Origin: Actinomycetes bacterium | Lineage (GTDB): Bacteria > Actinomycetota > Acidimicrobiia > Acidimicrobiales > Bog-793 | Assembly: GCA_021796535.1 (NCBI GenBank) | Contig: JAKABW010000001.1 | Span: forward strand, 1 to 64,000 | Reading direction: 5' to 3' | Length of the DNA stretch: 64,000 bases | In this document: positions 10,448 through 18,221 of the stretch, piece by piece | Position numbering within the stretch: the first letter of the stretch is position 1 | Layout: each line of letters begins with the position of its first letter | The notes under the pieces: generated by a model | Databases searched by the model: none | The model's input: only the letters and a program-made list of their open reading frames with translations | Told to the model about the DNA's origin: nothing | Position numbers and translations under genes: made by a program

Positions 10448-11220
10448 TGAGTCCGGACGACTTCTACGAGTGGCACGACGAGCCACGGCAAGGCGACATC
10501 GTGCTCTGCGGCGTCTCACGGATCATTGCCGAAGACCGCCACAGCCCCGCACAATGGGAATCCCTGGATGCCCACTTTCTTCAGATCGACGACGCCTGGC
10601 AAGCTGGACGCGCGCTTGGTGTCGCGGCTGGGATCGGGCTCGCGATGGTCGTTACGCACGATTGCCAGCTCGACAAGGAATGGAATCAGCGCGTTCGTGA
10701 TCTGCAGAGGGGCGGAATGGAGCTAGAGCGGGCCGAGGAGGAGGCGACTGCTGATACGACGCTCGACCGCACGCTCGTCGTGAGCCCGCTTGTCGATCCC
10801 GATGACCTCCGAGGAGGGCACGGAAACCTCCTCGCCGGGCGGGTAATCGGATACCTACCGGTACCGCGGCACCCCGAGAACCTCGTGGACGAGTGCGTCG
10901 TTGACCTGACGTACCAGTGCACCATTGACCGTCTTGACGTTGCCAAGATCGCCTCGATCACCGAAGCCGCTCGCAAGCAACTGCGGTATGCCCTCATCCA
11001 ACTGGATGCTCTCCGGACTGCTGACCTTGGCTTCGAGGTGGAGGCAGTTGTAGGTCGGACGATCCGGAAGGTCGAGGTTCCAGCTCGCGAACCGCTGACG
11101 GTGCGCATCCAGCTCGACGACGGAAACGTGATCCAACTCCTCCAGCAACCAGGCACGCCGGACCAAGAGACTGGACGCACTGGGGAGTTCTTCTCTTCGG
11201 AAGGCAGGAGCCATGCCTGA
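10444..11220 (+). CDS. Unknown island protein with a VTHDCQL motif
   Basis: This 258-residue protein is not one I recognise. It begins DDFYEWHDEPRQGDIVLCGVSRI. It has a compact hydrophobic-His-Asp-Cys motif (AMVVTHDCQLDKEW) at about residues 61-74, a polar Glu-rich helix after it, and a second half with beta-strand character (VEVPAREPLTVRIQLDDGNVIQLL). No transmembrane segment is visible. The His/Asp/Cys cluster could bind metal or form an active site, but that is a guess. It overlaps the helix-turn-helix gene by ATGA and the next ORF by 8 nt. Its reading frame is intact although the ORFs after it are damaged. Confidence 0.55.
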   Translation: MMSPDDFYEWHDEPRQGDIVLCGVSRIIAEDRHSPAQWESLDAHFLQIDDAWQAGRALGVAAGIGLAMVVTHDCQLDKEWNQRVRDLQRGGMELERAEEEATADTTLDRTLVVSPLVDPDDLRGGHGNLLAGRVIGYLPVPRHPENLVDECVVDLTYQCTIDRLDVAKIASITEAARKQLRYALIQLDALRTADLGFEVEAVVGRTIRKVEVPAREPLTVRIQLDDGNVIQLLQQPGTPDQETGRTGEFFSSEGRSHA

Positions 11221-12016
11221 GCTGATATGGGAGGGCAAATATGACGCCGCCAGTCGGCGAATCGCACCACTCAGAGTTGCGCTCCCCTTCCAGACGGCGG
11301 AGGAGGTCATCTCGTACTACGCCAAGCGGATCGCACAGAACGTGAAGCTCCCGGCGCAGTTCGCAGCGCTCGTGTCGAAGATGCGCGAGTTCCTGCGGGA
11401 CCAGGCATTTGGCGAGACTGTCGATCTTGCCGACAAGACCATCATCCGTGCGATCGCAACGAGTATCGCCCAGTACCTCACCGTCAAGACGTTCGCGACC
11501 ATCCTCCGAGCGCTCGTTGTTGAAGAGCTGTCGCCTCGACTGGAGCATGCTGGTCGTCCGCTCTCGGAGACCGAGCCGTTCCCCCTTTCTCCCCCCACGA
11601 CCTTCGAGGCTAACAAGACGGTGTTCAACCTCGTGGCCACAGACAATGACTTCGAGCGGGAGTTCGCCTGCTACCTCCAGAACGCAACCGACGTCGAGTC
11701 GTTCGCGAAGCTCCCCAAACGGTTCGGTTTTACGATCGAGTACACCGACAGCGCCACGAACCTCCGGTACTACAAGCCTGACTTCGTAGCCGTCGATCGT
11801 GCCGGAGTGCACTACGTGATCGAGACCAAGGGCCAGGAGAATATCGACGTCGCCCACAAGGACCGGCCAGCAACGATCTGGTGCGAGAACGCCACGCTTC
11901 TCACGGACGTGCGGTGGTCCTACGTCTGCCGAGGTGATCGCCGAACTGGTGGAGCTGGCGAAGCAGATGAAGACCGAGCACGACCGAGGGGCGACGCTCG
12001 GACTCCGGGACGATGA
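11213..12016 (+). pseudogene. Chimeric restriction-modification remnant (Mod N-terminus fused to Res C-terminus)
   Basis: Residues 1 to about 31 (PELIWEGKYD, then LRVALPFQT) match the start of site-specific DNA methyltransferases of the type III Mod class. At EEVISYYAKRIAQ the sequence jumps to what looks like the C-terminal part of BPTD_3080-like restriction enzymes. Landmarks there are KLPAQFAALV, FEREFACYLQ, KLPKRFGFTIEYTD, the nuclease-like YYKPDFVAV...YVIETKGQE and the end LLTDVRWSYV. Methyltransferase catalytic motifs and all helicase motifs are missing. After WSYV (near 11922) the frame runs into a short nonsense tail over the next fragment. The ORF is open but looks like a deletion product; the nuclease-like PD...ETK core may still fold. 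Confidence 0.65.
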
Positions 12017-12287
12017 GCTGGCGTTCTACGACGCCGTGCACCAGAACGATTCCGCAGTGATGAAACTCGGCGACGATGTCCTCAAGAGGATTGCCCAGGA
12101 GTTGGTGGATGTCGTACGGGTAAACGCGACGGTGGACTGGGACAGGAAAGAACAGGTACGGGCATCCCTGCGGCGGCACATCCGTCGGCTTCTCACGAAG
12201 TACCACTACCCGCCCGACAAGCAGGAGGCGGCAGTGCAGCTCGTCATGCAGCAGGCCGAACTCATGGCGGCGGGGGTCGCACCATGA
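11934..12287 (+). pseudogene. HsdR C-terminal fragment (type I restriction)
   Basis: This 117-residue ORF reads ELVELAKQMK...LGLRDDELAFYDAV...NDSAVMKLGDDVLKRIAQELV...VDWDRKEQVRASLRRHIRRLL. It ends KYHYPPDKQEAAVQLVMQQAEL, the C-terminal helical domain (DUF3387-like) of type I restriction subunit HsdR. In the same frame, a few codons upstream of GTG 11934, the family stretch PTSAEVIAELVE continues back to about 11919 and then stops making sense. The join with the preceding restriction fragment is therefore near 11919-11924. The nuclease, helicase and translocase parts of HsdR are absent. It overlaps the next gene by 4 nt and may still be translated. Confidence 0.7.
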
Positions 12288-13603
12288 ACGAGTCTGGTCA
12301 GATCTCACTGGGCGATGTCGTTGCGCTCGTTGACTCCGCGCCTACTCTCTGGGTGCGTGTCGCTGCTGTGCGTCACGACGACCAGTGGGATGCCACGCAC
12401 GTAGAGATGACGAGCGGCATCGCACCAGCAAGCTGGGCACCGCGTCGCTGGACGTACGACGAGATCATCTTTCTCTCATGCGAGATACCGGGCTCTAAGG
12501 GCGCAGCATGGCTGCGGTCTCATGAGGCGGAGATCGACGGCGTTAAGGTACGCCTTCCCGAAACAAAAGAAGGTCAGATGCTTCAGTGGCAGAAGCGATC
12601 GAGCCTACAGAAGTACGGGTTCTTCGATCCCCTCCACTGGCCGTCCACGCTATACGAATTGGCATCCCAGCGCTTGGCAACTGGGCCAGGCTTCGGTTCC
12701 CTCATCGGAGAAGGCCCGTCTTTCGTCTCATTTGCACAGGCAGTAGCGGCGTACTTTGGATGCTCTCTTCCTCCCGGAGGGTCTGCTGACCCTGCGGCGT
12801 ACTTCCAACTGACGGACCTCAGGGGTCGCATCGCGAAGGTCCTGCTTGGTTCGGCAGACATCGAGGTCCACCTGGAAGGATCTGGCCTTGGGGGAATGAC
12901 CGTGGAGCTTGCGTCCGTGACACCAGGACCATCGGAGCGGCTGTCAATCGAATCTCCACAGGTCGTACGGTTCCCGCTGCCACATGGGCTCCCGACAGGG
13001 GCATGGATCGTGCTGAAGGAACGTTCGGAGTGGATCGACCGCAAGTTCATCAACTACCCGAACACCCTCAACGCTGACCCCGGCGTCGAGGTCGTGGTCG
13101 AGCCGATGACCGAGCTAAAGGCACTGGTATCCGGAGGTGAAGGGCCGACTGTCGAGTTCAAGAGTGAGATTCCAGAGCCCGGAACGAAGTTGCGCAACAA
13201 GGTATGTGCGACGGTCGCTGCCTTCGCAAACGGGGATGGTGGACACATCCTCTTCGGTGTGACGGACAGCGGCGCGATCGTTGGTCTCAGCGGAGTCGAT
13301 ACCCCGAAGGAGTGCGACAAAGTCGCGGACTTTGTAAGGTCGATCGTGACGCCAGTGCCTCATTTCCAGGTCAACCGAGTATCCGACAAGGGTGATGACG
13401 GGACGACCCTGGATGTCATCGTGCTGACTGTCGATCAGGGCGAACAACCACCCTACGGGGTCGATCCGGCGCATCCGAAGTACCACATCCGGCGTGGAGC
13501 AACGACGTTCGAGGCGTCATCCGACCAGGTACGAGCGCTTGCACGATCACGCCCACCCGCAGACCAGGGGTACCGGTCGCCGTACAGACCACCCTTCCGT
13601 TAG
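12284..13603 (+). CDS. AlbA_2 (Schlafen-type) domain protein
   Basis: This 439-residue protein has an AlbA_2 putative nucleic-acid-binding domain at about residues 285-405. Visible pieces are the signature EGPTVEFKSEI, then VCATVAAFANGDGGHILFGV, a central DVIVLTVDQGEQPPYGV and the closing YHIRRGATTFEAS. The first 270 residues (GDVVALVDSAPTLWVRVAAV, later WPSTLYELASQRLATG) are unfamiliar. AlbA_2 proteins recur in phage-defence loci, and some act as RNA-processing or DNA-binding subunits. It is last in the six-ORF operon and overlaps the HsdR fragment by ATGA. The ORF is intact, unlike its two upstream neighbours. Confidence 0.72.
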   Translation: MNESGQISLGDVVALVDSAPTLWVRVAAVRHDDQWDATHVEMTSGIAPASWAPRRWTYDEIIFLSCEIPGSKGAAWLRSHEAEIDGVKVRLPETKEGQMLQWQKRSSLQKYGFFDPLHWPSTLYELASQRLATGPGFGSLIGEGPSFVSFAQAVAAYFGCSLPPGGSADPAAYFQLTDLRGRIAKVLLGSADIEVHLEGSGLGGMTVELASVTPGPSERLSIESPQVVRFPLPHGLPTGAWIVLKERSEWIDRKFINYPNTLNADPGVEVVVEPMTELKALVSGGEGPTVEFKSEIPEPGTKLRNKVCATVAAFANGDGGHILFGVTDSGAIVGLSGVDTPKECDKVADFVRSIVTPVPHFQVNRVSDKGDDGTTLDVIVLTVDQGEQPPYGVDPAHPKYHIRRGATTFEASSDQVRALARSRPPADQGYRSPYRPPFR

Positions 13604-13784
13604 GTCACAGCCTCCCAGCGGTCGACACAGAGGAAGTCACCATCGCCGGAATAGTGATGGTCGTCCGGGTGGATGAGGTAGGTATCGACCTAACACCCGC
13701 AGCGGTCACAACACACCCACGCGGGTCTGTTGGCGGCCACGGACGACTCTCAACGCACGCAAGTCTTAGCTTCTTTACGACAGC

Positions 13785-13814
13785 TTGACAGCATTCGCTG
13801 CGTCATACTAGGTT
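13785..13814 (+). promoter_or_regulatory. Sigma70-like promoter of a leaderless VOC gene
   Basis: TTGACA at 13785-13790 and TAGGTT at 13809-13814 are 18 nt apart. The -10 ends 6 nt before ATG 13821 and no ribosome site precedes that ATG. This is the spacing of leaderless actinobacterial transcripts. Confidence 0.55.
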
Positions 13815-13820
13815 ATATTC

Positions 13821-14228
13821 ATGAGTTATGCACAGTCCGGATCAGAACATGGGAAGTCGAAGGCCACACTGTCGATGTTCAACATAGACAGTGCTGACCC
13901 AGCGAGGTTAGCGCTGTTTTACGCAGCCGCACTTGGTTGGGAGGTCACCTACAGCGACGACAATTACGGAGTGGTCGAAGGGAACGGCATCAGGATCGGC
14001 TTTGGCAAGGTCGAGGGATTCCGGCCCGTACAATGGCCTGATGAGGCTTGTCCCAAACGCTTCCACCTCGACTTGCAGGTGGATGACATCAAAGAGACGG
14101 CCGAGAACCTGTGCGCCATCGGAGCCAGCCAACCCGATTTCCAACCGGGAGCCGGTCGCTGGTTGGTACTGCTCGATCCCGACGGCCAACCGTTTTGTCT
14201 TAGTCCCCGTCATTCAGTCACACCTTGA
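13821..14228 (+). CDS. VOC-family (glyoxalase-like) protein
   Basis: This 135-residue single-domain protein shows the vicinal-oxygen-chelate pattern: LSMFNIDSADPARLALFYAA at the start, FHLDLQVDD in the middle and LDPDGQPFCLSP at the end. Such proteins bind a metal or small ligand and are often resistance or isomerase enzymes; the substrate here is unknown. The promoter spacing indicates a leaderless mRNA. It is followed 4 nt later by the YdeI-like gene on the same strand, so the two are probably co-transcribed. Confidence 0.85.
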   Translation: MSYAQSGSEHGKSKATLSMFNIDSADPARLALFYAAALGWEVTYSDDNYGVVEGNGIRIGFGKVEGFRPVQWPDEACPKRFHLDLQVDDIKETAENLCAIGASQPDFQPGAGRWLVLLDPDGQPFCLSPRHSVTP

Positions 14229-14232
14229 CGTG

Positions 14233-14823
14233 ATGTCCAATCTAGAGGAGCTTCTTGTCCGGGATGCAGAGGCCTGGCATGCCTGGTTGGACATTCACCA
14301 TGCCAACCATCCCGGGGTCTGGTTGGTACTGCACAAGAAAGGTGGACAGACGACATCTCTTACCTACGCTCAAGCGCTTGACGAAGCGCTGTGTTTCGGT
14401 TGGATCGACGGACAAATTGCTCGACGTGACGACGACAGCTATCGCCAACGCTTCACCCCTCGCCGTCCTAACAGTCTTTGGTCCGCACGAAACGTCGAAC
14501 ATGTCACCCGTCTCACTCAAACCGGCAGGATGCGGCCAGCCGGAATAGCTGCCGTAGAAGCTGCCAAGAAGCAGGGGCGCTGGGAAACTGCCTACAGAGG
14601 ACAGGCTGACACGCAGATCCCGCCCGATCTGGCTCAAGCACTGGCGGCCAATCCCGCCGCAGCCGCAACGTTCGAACAGTTGGACGCGGCAAACCGCTAC
14701 TCCATCGTCTACCGGCTCAACGCCGTAAAGCATTCGGCCGCCCGGGATCTCAAGCTGGCTGAGTACGTCGACATGCTTACCCGCGGAGAATCTCTCCATC
14801 CCCGGAAACCCCGAAAAGGGTAA
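14233..14823 (+). CDS. YdeI/OmpD-associated family protein
   Basis: This 196-residue protein begins MSNLEELLVRDAEAWHAWL and carries family landmarks: ALDEALCFGWIDGQ, FTPRRPNSLWSARN, GRMRPAGIAAVEAAK and a C-terminal LEQLDAANRYSI-like stretch. YdeI-type proteins have been linked to resistance to antimicrobial peptides and bacteriocins, but the mechanism is not clear. A longer in-frame extension upstream overlaps the VOC gene and is discarded; GTG 14230 is the other plausible start. It converges on the broken Fic gene, whose true end lies 24 nt past this stop codon. Confidence 0.82.
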   Translation: MSNLEELLVRDAEAWHAWLDIHHANHPGVWLVLHKKGGQTTSLTYAQALDEALCFGWIDGQIARRDDDSYRQRFTPRRPNSLWSARNVEHVTRLTQTGRMRPAGIAAVEAAKKQGRWETAYRGQADTQIPPDLAQALAANPAAAATFEQLDAANRYSIVYRLNAVKHSAARDLKLAEYVDMLTRGESLHPRKPRKG

Positions 14824-14847
14824 CCGGTGACCGCTCCGTCCCGTTTA

Positions 14848-15862
14848 TCACCAAAGACGCTCGCGTCCCGTATGGCGTTCGAGTGACGAGAATGCAGCGA
14901 TGATCTCCGGCGACTCGTAGGACGGTCCCGTCTTCCGACGTTGACCTGGCGGAGGATGTCGGCATCAACGAGGCGAAGGATTGCCTCGTTGGCAGGTTTG
15001 AAGGTCCGGCTGAAGAATTTGGCAACACTATTGGCCGTGAGCACAGGAGCGTCGGGCAGAACCTGCAGAATGCGGTCGGTTGCCGAGTTGGTCCGTATGG
15101 GAGAGAGGCGTTTCCGCCATGATGCTTCCAGTTCTTCAAGCGTGGTTTCGTAGTTCATGGCGTCCCGGACGGAGCGGGTGCAGGCCCCAGCGAGTCGTCC
15201 GACCCAGAGGTTGAGCCATTCCATTGCTCGTGCGGACGTGGGCTGTCCGATGTGGCTGTACCCGGTCAGCCCATCGATGTAGCTTCTGGCAAGCGTTGCA
15301 AGCACGAGAGATACCGAGGACAGTACGCGCTCGGCGAGACCCCGACGACGAAGGATCATGTGGATAAGTGCACGTCCCGTCCTGTCGTTGCCATCCACGA
15401 AGGGGTGGATGGTCTCGAACTGGGCATGTGCAATTGCTGCCTGGGCGACGGCCAGAAGGGAATCGTCGTTGGAGAACTCGCATAGGTCCGCGATGAGGTC
15501 AGCACCTCGTGGACAGTGACGTCCCGGGAAGGGTTTGGAATGTTGTGGGCGACCTCGGCATACAGGAGCAGCCAAGCTTCGATGACGAGTCCTTCGATGT
15601 GCGACGAAGCGACTGCTTCCGCCCGCAAGAGGATGTGGGCAAGCGCCTCGGTATCCACGAGCGCATGTGCCTCCACATTGAGGCGGGTGATCGCCGTCTC
15701 CGCATCGGCGACGTCGGCGGCAACGTCCGCGTCGAGCGTGATCCGACGGTCAACAATGGGATCGGGCACGTAAGCTTTGTGGTCGCAGGGCCGCGCTTCT
15801 CGGCGAGGGAGCCCGGAACCACTGACGTTGCTATGCCAACGGCGCTTCAAAACCCTGGACAT
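14848..15862 (-). pseudogene. Fic-family AMP-transferase, broken
   Basis: The N-terminal frame (GSGLPRREARPC...YVPDPIVDRRITLDADVAADVADAE) is a Fic_N domain and includes the inhibitory-helix motif SSHIEG. It runs to DVTVHEVL near 15510. The sequence then continues in another frame as ADLIADLCEF...FETIHPFVDGNDRTGRALIH, the Fic active site. About 65 residues of the usual linker are missing, so an internal deletion rather than one inserted base caused the break. A second frameshift near 14931 puts the natural ending (YESPEIIAAFSSLERHTG) in a third frame, with its stop at 14848-14850. The gene cannot make an active full-length enzyme. Confidence 0.85.
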
Positions 15863-15870
15863 GGAGTCTC

Positions 15871-15903
15871 CTTATTGGAGTTTAGCACACAACCTCCAAT
15901 AAG
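15871..15903 (-). promoter_or_regulatory. Perfect 10-bp inverted repeat before the Fic gene
   Basis: CTTATTGGAG (15871-15880) and CTCCAATAAG (15894-15903) pair perfectly around 13 nt. The repeat starts 9 nt upstream of the Fic start codon, where an autorepressor would bind. Conservation of the operator while its gene is broken suggests recent decay. Confidence 0.5.
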
Positions 15904-15921
15904 AGACCTGCGTAGCGGAGG

Positions 15922-16020
15922 TTACGCTCTAGCCTGCCCGCTCCCCTCCAGCATCTCCTCCAGGGCCACCTTCGGCACGAGGATGCGCCCAGCTCTCCAG
16001 AGAGGGAAGCTTCCTCTTCC
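15922..16020 (-). pseudogene. Remnant of a second excisionase-type DNA-binding protein
   Basis: A minus-strand frame ending at the TAA 15922-15924 reads SFPLWRAGRILVPKVALEEMLEG. This is the C-terminal wing of a MerR-like excisionase and is closely parallel to the IRIGRRILIPKVA of the excisionase at 18218-18610. Nothing upstream restores the helix-turn-helix. The 16021-16190 stretch otherwise shows no gene. It is probably the tail of an older or duplicated island module. Confidence 0.5.
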
Positions 16021-16193
16021 GGCATCTGGGCGTGGGGACTGAAGACGTCCAGCGCACCAGGGGTTTCCTTGGGTACCGAACGACCCGCTGAAAAAGGGAG
16101 CACCATCGGAGCCTCTGGACCTGGTGCTGTTATCGCAAGTCCAGTACTTCCTGCGCAGCGCGAGCTACTAGTGTCGGGGTATCAGTGATATAC

Positions 16194-16234
16194 TGACACC
16201 AGAAATTCACGTCTCACGAGAGGTACTGGTGTCA
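16194..16234 (+). promoter_or_regulatory. AbiEi operator (9-bp inverted repeat) at the abiE promoter
   Basis: TGACACCAG (16194-16202) and CTGGTGTCA (16226-16234) are exact inverted repeats flanking the start region, the second reaching into the ATG. Another GTGTC lies at 16171-16175. AbiEi antitoxins are known to repress their own operon by binding paired inverted repeats, which fits this arrangement. Confidence 0.6.
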
Positions 16235-17049
16235 TGGTGGTACATCCCGCAGGAATCAGCGGACGCAGTCGAACGGAGCTTGCGAAGGTCCTGGCTGGTG
16301 GGCGTCGGTTCATCGCCCCTATCGATGCTGCCGCGGCTCTCGGTGTTGATGCTGACACCGCTGCGAAGAAGCTCGCATGGTGGGCGACGGAGGGTTGGGT
16401 CCGACGAGTGCAGCGGGGGTTGTACATCGGCGTGCCCGTGGATGCAGCCAACCCGGCTGCATGGTCGGAAGATGCCCTTGTCGTGGCAGCAGAGGTGTGG
16501 GCACCCTGCTACTTCACCGGTTGGACTGCTGCCAGTCACTGGGCGCTCACTGAACAGGTCTTCCGAACGACGGTGCTCAAGACCTCGGCGCGGGTCCGGG
16601 CGTCCACGGTGCGCCTGCTCGATCACGACTATCTCGTGCATCACGTGCCGGAGGATGCACTGGCCTGGGGGTTGAAGACGGAGTGGAGGGACGAAGTCCG
16701 TCTTCGCTTCGCTGACCCCGCCCGGACCGTGATCGACATTCTGGACACGCCAGTGATCGGGGGTGGGATACGTCACGGTGCGGAGGTGCTTTCGGCATAC
16801 CTCGACGATCACGATCCGTCGCTTCTTCTGGAACATGGAGACCGCCTCAGGAACGGTGCCGTGTTCAAGCGGCTTGGCTACCTCGTTGAGACGCTCGGCA
16901 TCGACAACCCAGCCCTCATCTCGGCGTGCCATGAACGGGTGTCTTCAGGTGTCTCTGCACTTGATCCGAACGGACCGCCGGGGGGCCGTCAGGTCATGCG
17001 GTGGCGTCTTCGCGTCAATGTGGGCGTCGTGAGGGAGGGGGCATCATGA
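16234..17049 (+). CDS. abiEi: AbiEi-type antitoxin and transcriptional repressor
   Basis: This 271-residue protein has the N-terminal winged helix-turn-helix of AbiEi antitoxins (FIAPIDAAAALGVDADTAAKKLAWW, then GWVRRVQRGLYIGVPVD) at about residues 30-70. It continues with the family C-terminal antitoxin domain (CYFTGWTAASHWALTEQ, FADPARTVIDILD). AbiEi neutralises the AbiEii nucleotidyltransferase without a stable complex (type IV system) and represses the operon. The ATG sits inside an inverted repeat, and GAGAGG is about 11 nt upstream. It overlaps the toxin gene by ATGA. Confidence 0.9.
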   Translation: MVVHPAGISGRSRTELAKVLAGGRRFIAPIDAAAALGVDADTAAKKLAWWATEGWVRRVQRGLYIGVPVDAANPAAWSEDALVVAAEVWAPCYFTGWTAASHWALTEQVFRTTVLKTSARVRASTVRLLDHDYLVHHVPEDALAWGLKTEWRDEVRLRFADPARTVIDILDTPVIGGGIRHGAEVLSAYLDDHDPSLLLEHGDRLRNGAVFKRLGYLVETLGIDNPALISACHERVSSGVSALDPNGPPGGRQVMRWRLRVNVGVVREGAS

Positions 17050-18221
17050 TCCCGAAGAGGGAACTGGCTGACCTCCGGGCAGAGTGGCAGTTGAGCCAGG
17101 ACGTCATTGAACGGGACTACCTCCTCGGATGGCTCCTTGCGGGGATCGCGAACCACGAAGCGCTCAGGCAAACGTGGATTTTCAAGGGTGGGACGTGCCT
17201 TCGGAAGTGCTACTACGAGACGTACCGATTCTCGGAGGACCTGGACTTCACCATCGTTGATGGCGGGCCGGAGGAACCTGACGACCTTTTGCGCATCTTT
17301 GGAGAGATTGCAGCGTGGGTAAGCGAGGAGTCCGGCATCGAGCTGATGCTCGATGACAAGTCATTCCAGCGGAGGAAGAACAAGCGGGAGCACCCAACGA
17401 CTCAGGGACGGATCGCATACCGGGGACCGAACGGCAATCCCTCGATGCCAAAGGTCAAACTCGACCTCACGTCCGACGAAGTGCTCGTCGATATGCCGGA
17501 CCTCCGGCATATCCAGCATCCGTACAGCGACTCGCCCCCCGTGGAGGGAGTGCTCTGCTATTCGATCGCTGAGCTGTTCGGAGAGAAACTCCGGGCGCTC
17601 GCGGAACGATGCCGTCCGAGGGACCTCTATGACGTGGTCCACATGCACCGGCACCCGGACCTCATCGGTCTGGATGGGACCGTACGGGACGTGCTCGAAC
17701 GGAAGTGCGCCCACGCTGGCATCGAGGTTCCGACGGCTGACGTGATCCGGTCGTCCCCATTCCTGGCGGAAATCGAAAGCGAGTGGGAGAACATGCTCGG
17801 CCACCAGCTTCCCCGACCGCTTGCCCCGTTCGATAGCTTCTGGAATTCGCTCGACGACGTCTTTGCCTGGCTTGCTGGAACCCTTCATGCCCCCGAACTG
17901 AAGCGAGCCCAGTTCGGCGATGTGGACGCCACCTGGGAAGCGCCAACCGCGATCACCTCTTGGCGGCCCGGCGTACCACTCGAACTGCTGCGCTATGCCG
18001 GGGCAAACCGCCTCATGGTGGACATCGACTATCAGGCAGAGAACGGGCGCTTGGGGGCTCGACGAGTCGAGCCGTATTCCCTCCGGATGACCCAGGAGGG
18101 GAATCTCATCCTCTTTGTCGTCAATGACCACGGCCAGCTCCGGAGCTACCGGGTGGACCGCATCGCAGGCATCCGACCAACGACCGCGCCATTCACGCCG
18201 AAGTTCCTGGTCGAGTTCTAA
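17046..18221 (+). CDS. abiEii: AbiEii-type nucleotidyltransferase toxin
   Basis: This 391-residue protein has the DNA polymerase beta-like nucleotidyltransferase core of AbiEii. FKGGTCLRKCYY followed by RFSEDLDFTI gives the GG...DxD pattern at about residues 43-67. A later block, KLRALAERCRPRDLYDVVHM, carries the conserved Arg/Asp. Family members halt growth by modifying tRNA or another target with nucleotides, giving abortive phage resistance. The start is fixed by the 4-nt overlap with abiEi. The frame is intact, which matters in an island where the integrase and Fic are broken. The C-terminal 130 residues are less typical. Confidence 0.9.
   Translation: MIPKRELADLRAEWQLSQDVIERDYLLGWLLAGIANHEALRQTWIFKGGTCLRKCYYETYRFSEDLDFTIVDGGPEEPDDLLRIFGEIAAWVSEESGIELMLDDKSFQRRKNKREHPTTQGRIAYRGPNGNPSMPKVKLDLTSDEVLVDMPDLRHIQHPYSDSPPVEGVLCYSIAELFGEKLRALAERCRPRDLYDVVHMHRHPDLIGLDGTVRDVLERKCAHAGIEVPTADVIRSSPFLAEIESEWENMLGHQLPRPLAPFDSFWNSLDDVFAWLAGTLHAPELKRAQFGDVDATWEAPTAITSWRPGVPLELLRYAGANRLMVDIDYQAENGRLGARRVEPYSLRMTQEGNLILFVVNDHGQLRSYRVDRIAGIRPTTAPFTPKFLVEF

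Noticed and set aside
14709-15575. 288-codon minus-strand frame as a complete Fic protein
   Set aside because: Its N-terminal 25 residues and its C-terminal 60 residues are out of the true frame; the real ends are in two other frames, so it is part of a pseudogene.
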